Source: an uncultured Oscillibacter sp. (GTDB lineage Bacteria > Bacillota > Clostridia > Oscillospirales > Oscillospiraceae). From it: a stretch of 42,559 nucleotides of DNA. The stretch covers positions 1-42,559 of the forward strand of contig CAJOHW010000007.1 of assembly GCA_905234565.1 (NCBI GenBank). Reading direction: 5' to 3'. The notes below the pieces were generated by a model. The model worked only from the letters and a program-made list of their open reading frames with translations. It was not told the origin of the DNA and ran no database searches. Positions 33,682-41,723 of the stretch are shown in pieces (the first letter of the stretch is position 1; every line of letters starts with the position of its first letter). A program made the translations under genes and the position numbers.

Positions 33682-35121
33682 ATGCTCCGGCATTTGCGGA
33701 TTGAAAACTTTAAGGCGTGGAAGGACACGGGGGACATGGAACTGGCCCCGCTCTCCGTCTTTTTAGGCACCAACAGCTCGGGAAAGTCCAGTATCATCCA
33801 GTTCCTGCTGATGCTGAAACAGACCATGCAGGACCCGGACCCGGCGGTGGTGTTGAACACCGGGGACGATCACTCGATTGTGGATGTGGGAGTGCCCTCC
33901 CAGATGCTCTATGGGCACGATACGTCCCAGCCGCTCCGTTTTTCCTATGACTGGGATGTGGAGACGCCGTTTCGCTTTGCCTTGGACAGCGAATTTCCCG
34001 AGGAGACGCTTCCGACCTTGCGCAGAACGGAGGACGAGGGCGCCTATCGGTTTGGAACTGATGTCCGATTCCGTGGTTCCCTGTTTGTGAAAAAGGCTGC
34101 CGGAGCGCTGGATGTGGAATCTCTTTATTATCTGGTTTCCCATGGAGATTCGGACTGGTTTTCCGTGGAAACCCGGCGGGAGAAAGAGGCGGGATATAGG
34201 ATGGTTTTGGACGGCTTTGAAGAGGAACCCGTTGCAGTGGATTCTTCCGCCAGGCCCCTCAAGTTTTACGGGTTTTCCGATGAGGCCGCTGCCGAAAGCC
34301 AACAGCCTTCAACGCTCCGGACTTTGAATCAAATTCACCCCCAGCTTTTTTCCAACCTCTTTTACCTCGGCCCTCTGCGGGATCGGACCAGCCGCCTCTA
34401 TACCTGGAAGGGGACCAGTCCCTCAGACGTGGGCACGGACGGCAGAAACGCGGTGTTTGCCATGCTCTCCGCCCGGTCGGAACTGCGCAAGTTCCGCATA
34501 GAAGGGAAATCCATGGATTATGACATCGACACGGCGGTTGCGGAGATGCTGAAAAAAATGGGCCTTATCCAGGAATTCCGGGTACGGAAATTTGGGGAGG
34601 GCCGTTCGGAATATGAGGTTCAGGTGAAAACCAAGGGCAGTCCCGTGTGGGCGGATCTGCCGGATGTGGGGTGCGGCGTATCCCAGGTGCTTCCGGTGCT
34701 GGTGGAACTGTTTTACGCGCCGAGCGGATCCATCCTCTTGATGGAACAGCCGGAACTGCACCTGCACCCCAGCGCCCAGGCGGCCTTGGCGGATGTGATG
34801 ATAGACGCTGTCCGGGCCAGGGAAAACGGAAAACCCCGGAATCTCCAACTGCTGATCGAGACGCATTCCGAGTATTTTCTCCGCCGCCTTCAGCGGAGGA
34901 TTGCGGAAAAGGCCGTGGGCGAGGAACTGGTGCGGGGCTATTTTTCCGACACCGGCACGGATCCCTTCCAGCTGAGGAAGCTGGAAATGGACGCTTACGG
35001 CAATATCCTCAACTGGCCCAAGGACTTTTTCGGGGATATGGCGGGGGATATCTTCGCCCAGGCAGAGGCGGCATTTGACAGAAAGAGAGCGGAGTATGAA
35101 CAGGACGCCGCACATCATTGA
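33682..35121 (+). CDS. SMC/OLD-like AAA ATPase with DUF3696-like C-terminus
   Basis: The 479-residue product starts LRIENFKAWKDTGDMELAPL and has Walker A GTNSSGKSS (29-37), an ABC-like signature region (LPDVGCGVSQVLPVLVELFY), Walker B ILLMEQPELHLHPSAQ and switch LIETHSEYFLRRLQRRI. The C-terminus (YGNILNWPKDFFGDMAGDIF) resembles DUF3696. Such ATPases are frequent sensors in defence systems (Septu, PARIS and similar). It overlaps the PIN gene by 26 bp. Its codon use is less GC-biased than its neighbours', suggesting transfer. ATG 33682 follows AGGAGGCGGCGGGA. Role inferred; family call firm. Confidence 0.8.
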   Translation: MLRHLRIENFKAWKDTGDMELAPLSVFLGTNSSGKSSIIQFLLMLKQTMQDPDPAVVLNTGDDHSIVDVGVPSQMLYGHDTSQPLRFSYDWDVETPFRFALDSEFPEETLPTLRRTEDEGAYRFGTDVRFRGSLFVKKAAGALDVESLYYLVSHGDSDWFSVETRREKEAGYRMVLDGFEEEPVAVDSSARPLKFYGFSDEAAAESQQPSTLRTLNQIHPQLFSNLFYLGPLRDRTSRLYTWKGTSPSDVGTDGRNAVFAMLSARSELRKFRIEGKSMDYDIDTAVAEMLKKMGLIQEFRVRKFGEGRSEYEVQVKTKGSPVWADLPDVGCGVSQVLPVLVELFYAPSGSILLMEQPELHLHPSAQAALADVMIDAVRARENGKPRNLQLLIETHSEYFLRRLQRRIAEKAVGEELVRGYFSDTGTDPFQLRKLEMDAYGNILNWPKDFFGDMAGDIFAQAEAAFDRKRAEYEQDAAHH

Positions 35122-35665
35122 CACCAACGTGATCATTGAGCCGGGAAAACTGCCGGACCAAATCCTCTCTTCCCAAGAGGCGGAGTGCGCACGGGCGTGT
35201 ACGCGGTTTCTCAACCGCCTCCTTCACGCCCCGGATTCCGGCCTTGTGCTGGACCGGGGATGGGAGATTTTGAACGAGTACCGGCGGGTCCTGGAGCGGC
35301 AGCGCAGGGAGAACGGATTTCGCCCGGGACCCACGGAGGAGTTTTTGAAATGGGCCTATGCCTCTATGGCAAAGCCCCCCTATGAGGATTTGGTGGACCT
35401 GCAAAAGACCGGGGAAAACACCTATGCCGCCTTCCCCGACGATCCGGCCCTGGACGGCTTTGACCCGCCGGACCGGAAGTTCATCGCCGCCGCCTGTGTC
35501 CACCCGGAACACCCTCCGGTGACAGAGGGCACGGACTGCAAGTGGCTGAAATACCGGGAGGCGCTCTCCGCTCACGGCGTCCGCGTGGACTTTCTGTGTC
35601 CGCCGTATATCCAAGCGAATTACCGGCATAAATTCCCGGGAGAGGAGCCGCCGGACCTGCCATAG
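35096..35665 (+). CDS. PIN-domain putative nuclease coupled to the ATPase
   Basis: The 189-residue product shows a complete PIN acid set: D9 in HIIDTNVII, E61 in GWEILNEYRRVL, D126 in FDPPDRKFIAAA and D147 in VTEGTDCKWL, followed by a strand VRVDFLCPPY. PIN proteins are metal-dependent RNases, often toxins. ATG 35096 overlaps the ATPase stop by 26 bp, so translation is probably coupled and the proteins likely interact. No antitoxin-like DNA-binding gene is adjacent. Whether it is a defence effector is inference; the catalytic fold is well supported. Confidence 0.75.
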   Translation: MNRTPHIIDTNVIIEPGKLPDQILSSQEAECARACTRFLNRLLHAPDSGLVLDRGWEILNEYRRVLERQRRENGFRPGPTEEFLKWAYASMAKPPYEDLVDLQKTGENTYAAFPDDPALDGFDPPDRKFIAAACVHPEHPPVTEGTDCKWLKYREALSAHGVRVDFLCPPYIQANYRHKFPGEEPPDLP

Positions 35666-35739
35666 AGGGTTTCCCGGCGGCATGGCCCTGGATTTTCTCA
35701 GATTTTACAGAAGTTTTACAGGAAAAGAGGTAGGCAAGC

Positions 35740-36486
35740 ATGGAGGGAACTGCTATAATAGGGGCGCTGAGCGCTGTGGACCTTGCCGCCCTGGGGGTTG
35801 TGGCGGTGTGTACGGCCATGGGGGCCGCCCGGGGGCTGTTCCGCACGCTGACGGGCATCGTCATTGTGATTGCGGCCATGATCGGGGCCAGTTTGATCGC
35901 TTCCTCTCTCTCCGGACTGCTGGCGGAGCGTCTGGCCCCCCAGGTGGAGGACTATCTGCGCCAGGAATTGGAGGAGGCCGTGTCCTCAGGGGCGGTGACG
36001 GGCGCTGTGGGCGGGGATTTGGACGACACCCCCTTTACCCCCGCCAGCGCCGGACAGCTGGACGGCCTGTTGGAACGGCTGGGCCGGGTGAATGAGGCCC
36101 TGGCCCCGGCGGTAGAGGGACTGCGGGAGAATCTGGCGGAACTGCGCAGCAGCTTTGCCGGAACCGTGGCCCAGGCCATGGCCGCCGCTCTGGTGAAACT
36201 GTTGGAACCGGCATTGTACGGCATCTTGTACTTCGTCTCCTTTTCGGTGCTTTCCGGGGTGCTGCGCTTTGTCATAGGGAAGCTGAACCTTCTGACGAAA
36301 GTCCCGGTGGTCCACACCCTGAACGCCCTGGGCGGAGCGGTGATCGGCCTTGGGGAGGGGCTTGCCCTGGCCTTTGTGCTGGTGCTGGTGCTGGAACGGG
36401 TCCGGGTGATTCCCGGCATGGAGTCCGTGCCCCCCAGCGCCCTGTGGAGCTTTTTCATGTCTTCGGCCCCAATGCCCGCGCTGTGA
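35740..36486 (+). CDS. CvpA-family membrane protein
   Basis: The 248-residue product has an N-terminal membrane region like CvpA (colicin V production) proteins: AVDLAALGVVAVCTAMGAAR, GLFRTLTGIVIVIAAMIGAS. A central amphipathic, charged section (about residues 68-140) follows, then two or three more hydrophobic segments including the conserved LNALGGAVIGLGEGLALAFV. The family's function is poorly defined. ATG 35740 follows AAAGAGGTAGGCAAGC. It is 74 bp after the PIN gene and returns to GC-rich codon use. Confidence 0.72.
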   Translation: MEGTAIIGALSAVDLAALGVVAVCTAMGAARGLFRTLTGIVIVIAAMIGASLIASSLSGLLAERLAPQVEDYLRQELEEAVSSGAVTGAVGGDLDDTPFTPASAGQLDGLLERLGRVNEALAPAVEGLRENLAELRSSFAGTVAQAMAAALVKLLEPALYGILYFVSFSVLSGVLRFVIGKLNLLTKVPVVHTLNALGGAVIGLGEGLALAFVLVLVLERVRVIPGMESVPPSALWSFFMSSAPMPAL

Positions 36487-36525
36487 AGGGCCGTACGGGC
36501 CGATAATCCGGTAAAGTAATTTTTA

Positions 36526-36541
36526 ATCCGGGTGACCGGAT
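36526..36541. other. GNRA-loop hairpin in the leader of the ClpE-like gene
   Basis: ATCCGG (36526-36531) and CCGGAT (36536-36541) enclose a GTGA tetraloop, a stable GNRA hairpin, 47 bp before the start codon of the ClpE-like gene. The 102-bp leader shows no CtsR or CIRCE operator that I can recognise. A regulatory role is only possible. Confidence 0.4.
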
Positions 36542-36588
36542 CTGTCTGTGTTTTGGATCGGGGAAGTCCCCGAATTGGGAGGGATACC

Positions 36589-38877
36589 ATGCAGCCTACG
36601 CTTTGTTCCAGATGCAAGAAAAATGTCGCCGTTGTGTTCATCTCCAAGCTGGATGGCGACCGGACCACCAATGAAGGGCTGTGCCTGAGCTGCGCCAAGA
36701 AAGTGGGGCTGCCCCAGGTGGACGAGATGATGCGGCGCATGGGCATCTCCGAGGATGATTTGGAGGCCATCAGCAGCGATATGTTTGAGGCCATGAGCGG
36801 ACCGGAGAACGAGGAGGACCTGCCCATGGCACCGGAGGATGACGAGGACGACGACGAGGCGGGAAAAACCGCCACCTTCCCCTTCCTGAACCGGCTCTTC
36901 TCCAACTCCGAGCGGGAGGCCAGCCAGACCAAGGAGAAGAAGGAGGACAAGAAGTCCAAGCGGAAATATTTGGAGAGCTACTGCATCTCCCTGACGGACC
37001 GGGCCAAGGCCGGGAAACTGGATCCGGTGATCGGCCGGGCGGAGGAGATTGAGCGGGTGGTGCAGATTTTGAACCGCCGCCAGAAGAACAACCCCTGTCT
37101 CATCGGTGAGCCGGGGGTGGGCAAAACCGCCATTGCCGAGGGCCTGGCCCAGCGGATTGCCGCCGGGGACGTGCCCTTTAAGCTGCGGGACAAGGAAGTC
37201 CACCTGCTGGACCTCACCGCCTTGGTGGCGGGGACCCAGTTCCGGGGCCAGTTTGAGAGCCGTATGAAGGGCCTCATTGACGAGGTGAAGAAACTGGGGA
37301 ACATCATCCTCATGATCGATGAGGTCCACAACATCGCCGGGGCCGGGGACGCGGAGGGCAGCATGAACGCCGCCAATATCTTAAAGCCCGCCCTGTCCCG
37401 GGGGGAGATCCAGGTCATCGGGGCCACCACCTTCAACGAGTACCGGAAGTTCATCGAGAAGGATACCGCCCTGGAACGGCGGTTCCAGCCCGTGACGGTG
37501 AACGAGCCGTCCATTGAGGACTCCGTGCAGATTCTCAAAGGCCTGGCCCCCCACTATGAGCGCTTTCACGGCGTGGCCCTGTCCGACGGGATTCTCCGTC
37601 AGGCGGTGCTGCTGTCCGAACGCTATATCACGGACCGCTTTTTGCCGGATAAGGCCATTGACCTCATTGACGAGGCCTGTTCCGACCTGAACCTGAAAGA
37701 CCCGGACATCTCCCGGACCATGCAAATCCAGCGGGAACTGGACGACTATGAGAGAGAGCGGGCCATGATGCAGGAGCGGCAGAACAGCGGGGAGGAGCCG
37801 GACTATGAGCGGCTGGCCTTCCTGAAAAGCCGGGAGATGCAGCTGACCACGGAACTGGATACCCTGAGAGAGAAGGGTGCCCCCCAGCTGACCATGGAGA
37901 ATCTGGCCCATGTGATTGAACTGTGGACCAAGATCCCGGCGTCCAAGATCCGGGAACAGGAGTTCCACCGCCTGAGCCAGCTGGAAGACCGGCTGAAAAC
38001 CCACATCATCGGCCAGGATGAGGCCGTGGCCGCTGTGGCCGCCGCCGTGCGGCGGAACCGGGTGGGCATCAGCCCCAAGCACAAGCCCGTCAGTTTCATC
38101 TTCGTGGGACCCACGGGGGTGGGGAAAACGGAGCTGGTAAAACAGCTGGCAAACGACCTCTTTAACACTCCGGAATCCCTCATCCGGCTGGATATGTCGG
38201 AGTTTATGGAAAAGCACAGCGTGTCCCGGATCGTAGGCTCTCCCCCGGGCTATGTGGGCTATGACGAGGCGGGACAGCTGACGGAGAAGATCCGCCGCAA
38301 GCCCTATTCCGTCATCCTCTTTGACGAGATCGAAAAGGCACATCCGGACGTGATGAACGTGCTGCTGCAAATCCTGGACGACGGGGAGATCACCGACGCC
38401 CACGGCCGGAAGGTGAATTTTGAAAACACCATCATCGTCATGACCTCCAACGCCGGCAGCGCCACGAAAGAGGGTACCGTGGGCTTCAACCGCTCCGCCA
38501 ACGAGCAGGACCGGGACCGGGCCATGAAAGCCTTGCAGCAGTTTCTGCGTCCGGAGTTCATCAACCGGGTGGACGCGGTGATCACCTTCAACCGCCTGAC
38601 AGAGGAGCATTTCCACGGCATTGCCCGGATTATGCTGGACGAGCTGGCGGCGTCCCTGCGGGAAAAGGGGATTGCGTTCGACTATGACGACGCCCTGGTT
38701 TCCCATTTGACGGAGAAGTCCTATTCCCGGACCTACGGGGCCCGGAATCTGCGCCGTACCATCCAGAAGGAGTTGGAGGACATTCTGGCCTCCCGGATCA
38801 TCGACAGCTACGACAACCCCATCTCCCATGTCCGCGCCACGGCGGAGAACGGGGAGATCCGTCTGGACGCGATTTGA
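36589..38877 (+). CDS. clpE: ClpE-like Clp ATPase with N-terminal zinc finger
   Basis: This class I Clp/Hsp100 unfoldase (762 residues) probably feeds ClpP. The N-terminus has two CxxC pairs (LCSRCKKN, GLCLSCAKK), a zinc finger as in ClpE, then an acidic linker and no Clp_N repeats. D1 has Walker A GEPGVGKT (173-180) and LMIDEVHNIAGAG; a short coiled-coil M-like region follows. D2 has GPTGVGKT (507-514), LFDEIEKAHPDVMN and a VGF tripeptide in KEGTVGFNRS, the ClpP-docking loop. ATG 36589 follows GGGAGGGATACC. ClpC is a less likely name because of the zinc finger. Confidence 0.87.
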   Translation: MQPTLCSRCKKNVAVVFISKLDGDRTTNEGLCLSCAKKVGLPQVDEMMRRMGISEDDLEAISSDMFEAMSGPENEEDLPMAPEDDEDDDEAGKTATFPFLNRLFSNSEREASQTKEKKEDKKSKRKYLESYCISLTDRAKAGKLDPVIGRAEEIERVVQILNRRQKNNPCLIGEPGVGKTAIAEGLAQRIAAGDVPFKLRDKEVHLLDLTALVAGTQFRGQFESRMKGLIDEVKKLGNIILMIDEVHNIAGAGDAEGSMNAANILKPALSRGEIQVIGATTFNEYRKFIEKDTALERRFQPVTVNEPSIEDSVQILKGLAPHYERFHGVALSDGILRQAVLLSERYITDRFLPDKAIDLIDEACSDLNLKDPDISRTMQIQRELDDYERERAMMQERQNSGEEPDYERLAFLKSREMQLTTELDTLREKGAPQLTMENLAHVIELWTKIPASKIREQEFHRLSQLEDRLKTHIIGQDEAVAAVAAAVRRNRVGISPKHKPVSFIFVGPTGVGKTELVKQLANDLFNTPESLIRLDMSEFMEKHSVSRIVGSPPGYVGYDEAGQLTEKIRRKPYSVILFDEIEKAHPDVMNVLLQILDDGEITDAHGRKVNFENTIIVMTSNAGSATKEGTVGFNRSANEQDRDRAMKALQQFLRPEFINRVDAVITFNRLTEEHFHGIARIMLDELAASLREKGIAFDYDDALVSHLTEKSYSRTYGARNLRRTIQKELEDILASRIIDSYDNPISHVRATAENGEIRLDAI

Positions 38878-38943
38878 GCATTTGTGTGCGCCTGTTGAAA
38901 TTTTAATGGATTTGTAAAGTTTGTACAGAGAGAGGCGGAGGCC

Positions 38944-39153
38944 ATGGTGTTTCGCAAGGAGATAGAGCCCAGCTGCGCCTACTGCGCCCGGGGAACCCGG
39001 GCCAATGAGCGGGACGTGGTCTGCGTGAAACGGGGGCTGATGCCGGCGGAGAGTTCCTGCCGGTCCTTCCGCTACGATCCCTTGAAGCGGGTCCCCCCCC
39101 GGCCCGCCGTGCTCCCCGGAAAGACGTGGAGCGAGGAGGATTTCGCGCTGTAA
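38944..39153 (+). CDS. Small Cys-rich conserved protein
   Basis: The 69-residue product has four Cys (SCAYCARG, VVCVKRG, SSCRSFRYDP) that could bind a metal, then a basic, Pro-rich DPLKRVPPRP segment and an acidic end. I recall similar small proteins from Oscillospiraceae, but no function is known to me. ATG 38944 follows AGAGGCGGAGGCC. It is 66 bp after the ClpE-like gene and 33 bp before the flavodoxin fusion. Confidence 0.65.
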   Translation: MVFRKEIEPSCAYCARGTRANERDVVCVKRGLMPAESSCRSFRYDPLKRVPPRPAVLPGKTWSEEDFAL

Positions 39154-39186
39154 TTCATTCGCCGAAAAGTTTAGGAGGCGGTTTCC

Positions 39187-40002
39187 ATGGAGGTTCGTCA
39201 GGTGACGGCTTTGTATTTCAGTCCCGCCGGAACCACCGCCCGGGCCGCCCGGACCGCGGGTACCGCCCTGGCGGAGGCTTTGGGCGTCCCCTTCCGGGAA
39301 TTGGACGTGACGCTGCCCCGGGACCGGGAGGCGTCCTGCGCCTTTGACGCCGCCGATGTGGTGCTGGCGGCGTCCCCTACCTACGCGGGGAAACTGCCCA
39401 ACAAGATCCTGCCCTTCTGGAAAACCCGCCTGTCCGGGGACCATACCCCCGCCATCCCCCTGGTGCTGTACGGCAACCGGGCCTTTGACAACGCGCTTGC
39501 GGAACTGACGGCGGTCCTAAGCGGAAACGGCTTCGCCTGTTTCGCCGCCGCCGCCTTCGTATCCCGCCACGCCTTCACAGACGCCCTGGCCCCGGGCCGT
39601 CCGGACGGGGCGGACCGCCGGGAACTGGAATCCTTCGCCCGGGACGCCGCCGAAAAACTCCGCCGGGGAGATCTGACCCCCGTTACCGTCCCCGGGGACC
39701 CGGAGGCCCCTTACTACATTCCCCGGGGCATGGACGGGGAGCCCGCCAGGTTCCTCAAGGCCAAGCCCCGGACCGATCCCCTCCGCTGTACCCGGTGCGG
39801 GGCCTGCGCGAGACGCTGTCCTATGGGGGCCATTGACCCGGGGGACGTGGCAAACGTGCCGGGAACCTGTATCAAGTGCCAGTCCTGCGTGCGGCGGTGT
39901 ACCCGGAAGGCAAAATCTTTCGATGACCCGGCGTTTTTGTCCCATGTGGCTATGCTGGAACGGAATTTCCCCGATCCCAAGGCCAATTTGACGTTTTTGT
40001 GA
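39187..40002 (+). CDS. Flavodoxin-ferredoxin fusion (EFR1-like)
   Basis: The 271-residue product joins an N-terminal flavodoxin-like domain (ALYFSPAGTTARAARTAG, FMN-phosphate loop, residues about 9-26; VVLAASPTYAGKLPNKILPF) to a C-terminal ferredoxin. The ferredoxin has two 4Fe-4S motifs: CTRCGACARRCPMGAI and CIKCQSCVRRCTRKA. Such fusions are thought to move electrons between flavin and iron-sulfur partners in anaerobes. ATG 39187 follows AGGAGGCGG. The redox partner is unknown. Confidence 0.85.
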   Translation: MEVRQVTALYFSPAGTTARAARTAGTALAEALGVPFRELDVTLPRDREASCAFDAADVVLAASPTYAGKLPNKILPFWKTRLSGDHTPAIPLVLYGNRAFDNALAELTAVLSGNGFACFAAAAFVSRHAFTDALAPGRPDGADRRELESFARDAAEKLRRGDLTPVTVPGDPEAPYYIPRGMDGEPARFLKAKPRTDPLRCTRCGACARRCPMGAIDPGDVANVPGTCIKCQSCVRRCTRKAKSFDDPAFLSHVAMLERNFPDPKANLTFL

Positions 40003-40009
40003 GGTTTTT

Positions 40010-40552
40010 ATGGTACCCTATACCCTGATCCGGTCCCGGCGGCGGACCCTGTCCATGGAGATCACCCCGGACTGCCAGGTGCTGGTCCGGGCGCCTGCGC
40101 GGATGCCCAAAGAGGAAATCGAGGACTTTGTGGCCTCCCGTCAGGACTGGATTGCCAAACATCTGCCCAAAGTGCGGGCCCAGGCCGCCCTGATGCCGCC
40201 GGACCCCACCCCGGCGGAACTGGACGCCCTGTTTGACCGGGCTATGGAACTTTTGCCGCCGAAAGTGGAACACTGGGCCGCCGTCACGGGACTGCGGCCC
40301 ACCGGCGTGACCATCACCGACGCCCGGTCCCGGTACGGAAGCTGCTCCGCCAAAAACCGGATCGCCCTGTCCTGCTTCCTGGTGAATTACCCGGAGGATT
40401 TTGTGGATCTGGTGGTGGTCCACGAGCTGTGCCACATCCGGGAGAAGAACCACGGCCCCCGCTTTTACGCCCTGCTGGAACGGTTCCTGCCGGACTGGCG
40501 GGAACGGAAAAAACTGCCGGGTTCCCCGGCGGAAGGAGAGGATGCACTGTGA
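40010..40552 (+). CDS. YgjP-like (DUF45) metallopeptidase-fold protein
   Basis: The 180-residue product has the zinc-protease signature HELCHIREKNHGPRFYALLE (HExxH plus a third His) and the family segments YTLIRSRRRTLSMEI, ARSRYGSCSAKNRIALSCFL and WIAKHLPKV, as in the YgjP/DUF45 family (WSS1-related fold). The substrate is unknown. ATG 40010 follows GTGAGG. It overlaps the next gene by 4 bp (GTGA), so the two are probably co-translated. Confidence 0.82.
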   Translation: MVPYTLIRSRRRTLSMEITPDCQVLVRAPARMPKEEIEDFVASRQDWIAKHLPKVRAQAALMPPDPTPAELDALFDRAMELLPPKVEHWAAVTGLRPTGVTITDARSRYGSCSAKNRIALSCFLVNYPEDFVDLVVVHELCHIREKNHGPRFYALLERFLPDWRERKKLPGSPAEGEDAL

Positions 40553-41253
40553 AAACCCTTCCCCAGCTGCTCCGCGCCAACCATTACCCCGGACGGGGCA
40601 TCGTCCTGGGCCGGGACCGGGGCGGGACAAAAGCGATTCTCGTCTATTTCATCATGGGCCGCAGCGACAGCTCCCGGAACCGGGTGTTTGTCCCCACGGA
40701 GGACGGCATCCGTACGGAGGCCTATGACCCCAAGGCCATGAAGGACCCCAGCCTGCTGATCTACCACCCCGTGCGCCTGGCCTCCGGACACCTGGTCGTC
40801 ACCAACGGCAACCAGACCGACACCATCCGGGACGGGCTGAAAGTGGGGAAAACCTTCCAGCAGGCCCTGGCCTCCCGGACCTTTGAGCCGGACAGCCCCC
40901 ACTATACCCCCCGGATCTCCGGTATGGCCTCTCCGGACGGCTCCTATCAGCTGTCCATTCTGAAAACCAACGAGGGGGACCCGGGCTGCTGTGTCCGGTG
41001 CTTCTACACCTACGACACCCCCCTGGGGGGAGAGGGACGCTTCCTCCACACCTATCAGGGAGACGGGAACCCCCTGCCCTCCTTCGTGGGAGAGCCTGTG
41101 CGGGTGAAGCTGGACGCCCCGGACGCCAAAACGCTGGCGGATGAACTGTGGGACGCCCTGAACCGGGAGAACAAGGTGTCGCTGTTCGTGCGGTACTGGA
41201 CCCTCTCCGGCGGCAAGTGCGACGACGCCATCCGCAACCGCTGGGGAAAGTGA
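40549..41253 (+). CDS. PurO-like IMP cyclohydrolase
   Basis: The 234-residue product fits the IMP cyclohydrolase-like family related to archaeal PurO, which closes FAICAR to IMP. Visible blocks are RANHYPGRGIVLGRDRGGTK, AILVYFIMGRSDSSRNRVFV, LIYHPVRLASGHLVVTNGNQ and TDTIRDGL. Purine-synthesis genes are not adjacent, and most bacteria use PurH for this step, so its role needs testing. GTG 40549 follows GGAAGGAGAGG and overlaps the metallopeptidase stop by 4 bp. Confidence 0.78.
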   Translation: MKTLPQLLRANHYPGRGIVLGRDRGGTKAILVYFIMGRSDSSRNRVFVPTEDGIRTEAYDPKAMKDPSLLIYHPVRLASGHLVVTNGNQTDTIRDGLKVGKTFQQALASRTFEPDSPHYTPRISGMASPDGSYQLSILKTNEGDPGCCVRCFYTYDTPLGGEGRFLHTYQGDGNPLPSFVGEPVRVKLDAPDAKTLADELWDALNRENKVSLFVRYWTLSGGKCDDAIRNRWGK

Positions 41254-41262
41254 GGTTTTCCC

Positions 41263-41418
41263 ATGGACGGGCCGGGGATGACGGACATTCAGTTCAAAAG
41301 CTGCCTCAAACATCTGCTGGCCCGGCTGGAACGGGCTAAGGATCAGGAGGACAAAGACGCCATCCGCGCCGGAATCGAGGCGCTGACGCGGGACCTGCGG
41401 GAGGATTTGCGGGGATAG
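41263..41418 (+). CDS. Small helical hypothetical protein (51 aa)
   Basis: An open frame from ATG 41263 to TAG 41416-41418 encodes 51 residues, rich in Lys, Arg, Asp, Glu and Leu (FKSCLKHLLARLERAKDQED), predicted to be mostly helical. GAGG at 41252-41255 gives a 7-base spacing. It lies 9 bp after the PurO-like gene, and a terminator follows at 41433, so it is the last gene of this operon. ATG 41278 is an alternative start. Function unknown. Confidence 0.6.
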   Translation: MDGPGMTDIQFKSCLKHLLARLERAKDQEDKDAIRAGIEALTRDLREDLRG

Positions 41419-41432
41419 CCCCCCCTGTATCA

Positions 41433-41472
41433 CCGCGCCCGCCCCCTTCCCGGGGGCGGGCGCGGCCCTTTT
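41433..41472 (+). terminator. GC-rich intrinsic terminator
   Basis: CCGCGCCCGCCCCC (41433-41446) pairs perfectly with GGGGGCGGGCGCGG (41452-41465) around a 5-nt loop, followed by CCCTTTT (41466-41472). The T tract is short but the stem is very strong. It follows the 51-residue ORF and ends the clpE-to-PurO region. Confidence 0.82.
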
Positions 41473-41506
41473 CCCCCGCCAAAAACCGCCGAACATTACC
41501 AAACAA

Positions 41507-41606
41507 TTACAGCGGAATCCGCAACTTTTCGGCTAATATTACGCACTTATTACAGCTTTTCCACGGTTTTCCCATATTGTTACAGTTGCATTACATACCG
41601 TGGAAA
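41507..41606. promoter_or_regulatory. TTACAG motif cluster and 10-bp inverted repeat upstream of the S-layer gene
   Basis: TTACAG occurs at 41507-41512, 41550-41555 and 41580-41585 (TTACAT at 41591-41596), and again at 41676-41681 in the leader. TTTCCACGGT (41558-41567) and ACCGTGGAAA (41597-41606) form a perfect 10-bp inverted repeat, the right arm ending four bases before the -35. CCGTGGAA recurs at 41645-41652 near the start of transcription. This looks like a multi-site operator; the regulator is unknown. The rest of 41473-41606 is AT-rich and non-coding. Confidence 0.5.
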
Positions 41607-41610
41607 CCCC

Positions 41611-41639
41611 TTGCATTCTACGCGAATCTTTGCTATCAT
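41611..41639 (+). promoter_or_regulatory. Sigma-A promoter of the S-layer-homology gene
   Basis: TTGCAT (41611-41616) and TATCAT (41634-41639) are separated by 17 bp. Transcription would start near 41646, giving a leader of about 170 nt before the ATG at 41819. Confidence 0.65.
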
Positions 41640-41662
41640 GCAACCCGTGGAACACAAGAGAC

Positions 41663-41723
41663 GCTTTCCTCCCCGTTACAGATACGGGATGATGCACCGG
41701 TATGTGTACCGGGCAGCGAAAGC
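41663..41723 (+). promoter_or_regulatory. Predicted three-way-junction structure in the S-layer mRNA leader
   Basis: GCTTTC (41663-41668) pairs with GAAAGC (41718-41723), closing two hairpins: CCCGT/ACGGG (41672-41688) and CCGGTA/TACCGG (41697-41712, extendable by a GC/GC pair past one bulged A). A long structured 5' leader often stabilises very abundant mRNAs, as for S-layer genes, or senses a ligand. I could not match it to a known riboswitch. GGGCAG and CTGCC downstream allow an alternative fold. Confidence 0.45.

Noticed and set aside
36499-36506. GCCGATAA, a possible sigma-28 -10 before the ClpE-like gene
   Set aside because: The tetramer 15 nt upstream is GCTG instead of TAAA, so the -35 half is missing.
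37381-39444. 687-residue open frame on the minus strand
   Set aside because: Antisense shadow of the ClpE-like gene and its neighbours, with no family motifs and no proper ribosome site.
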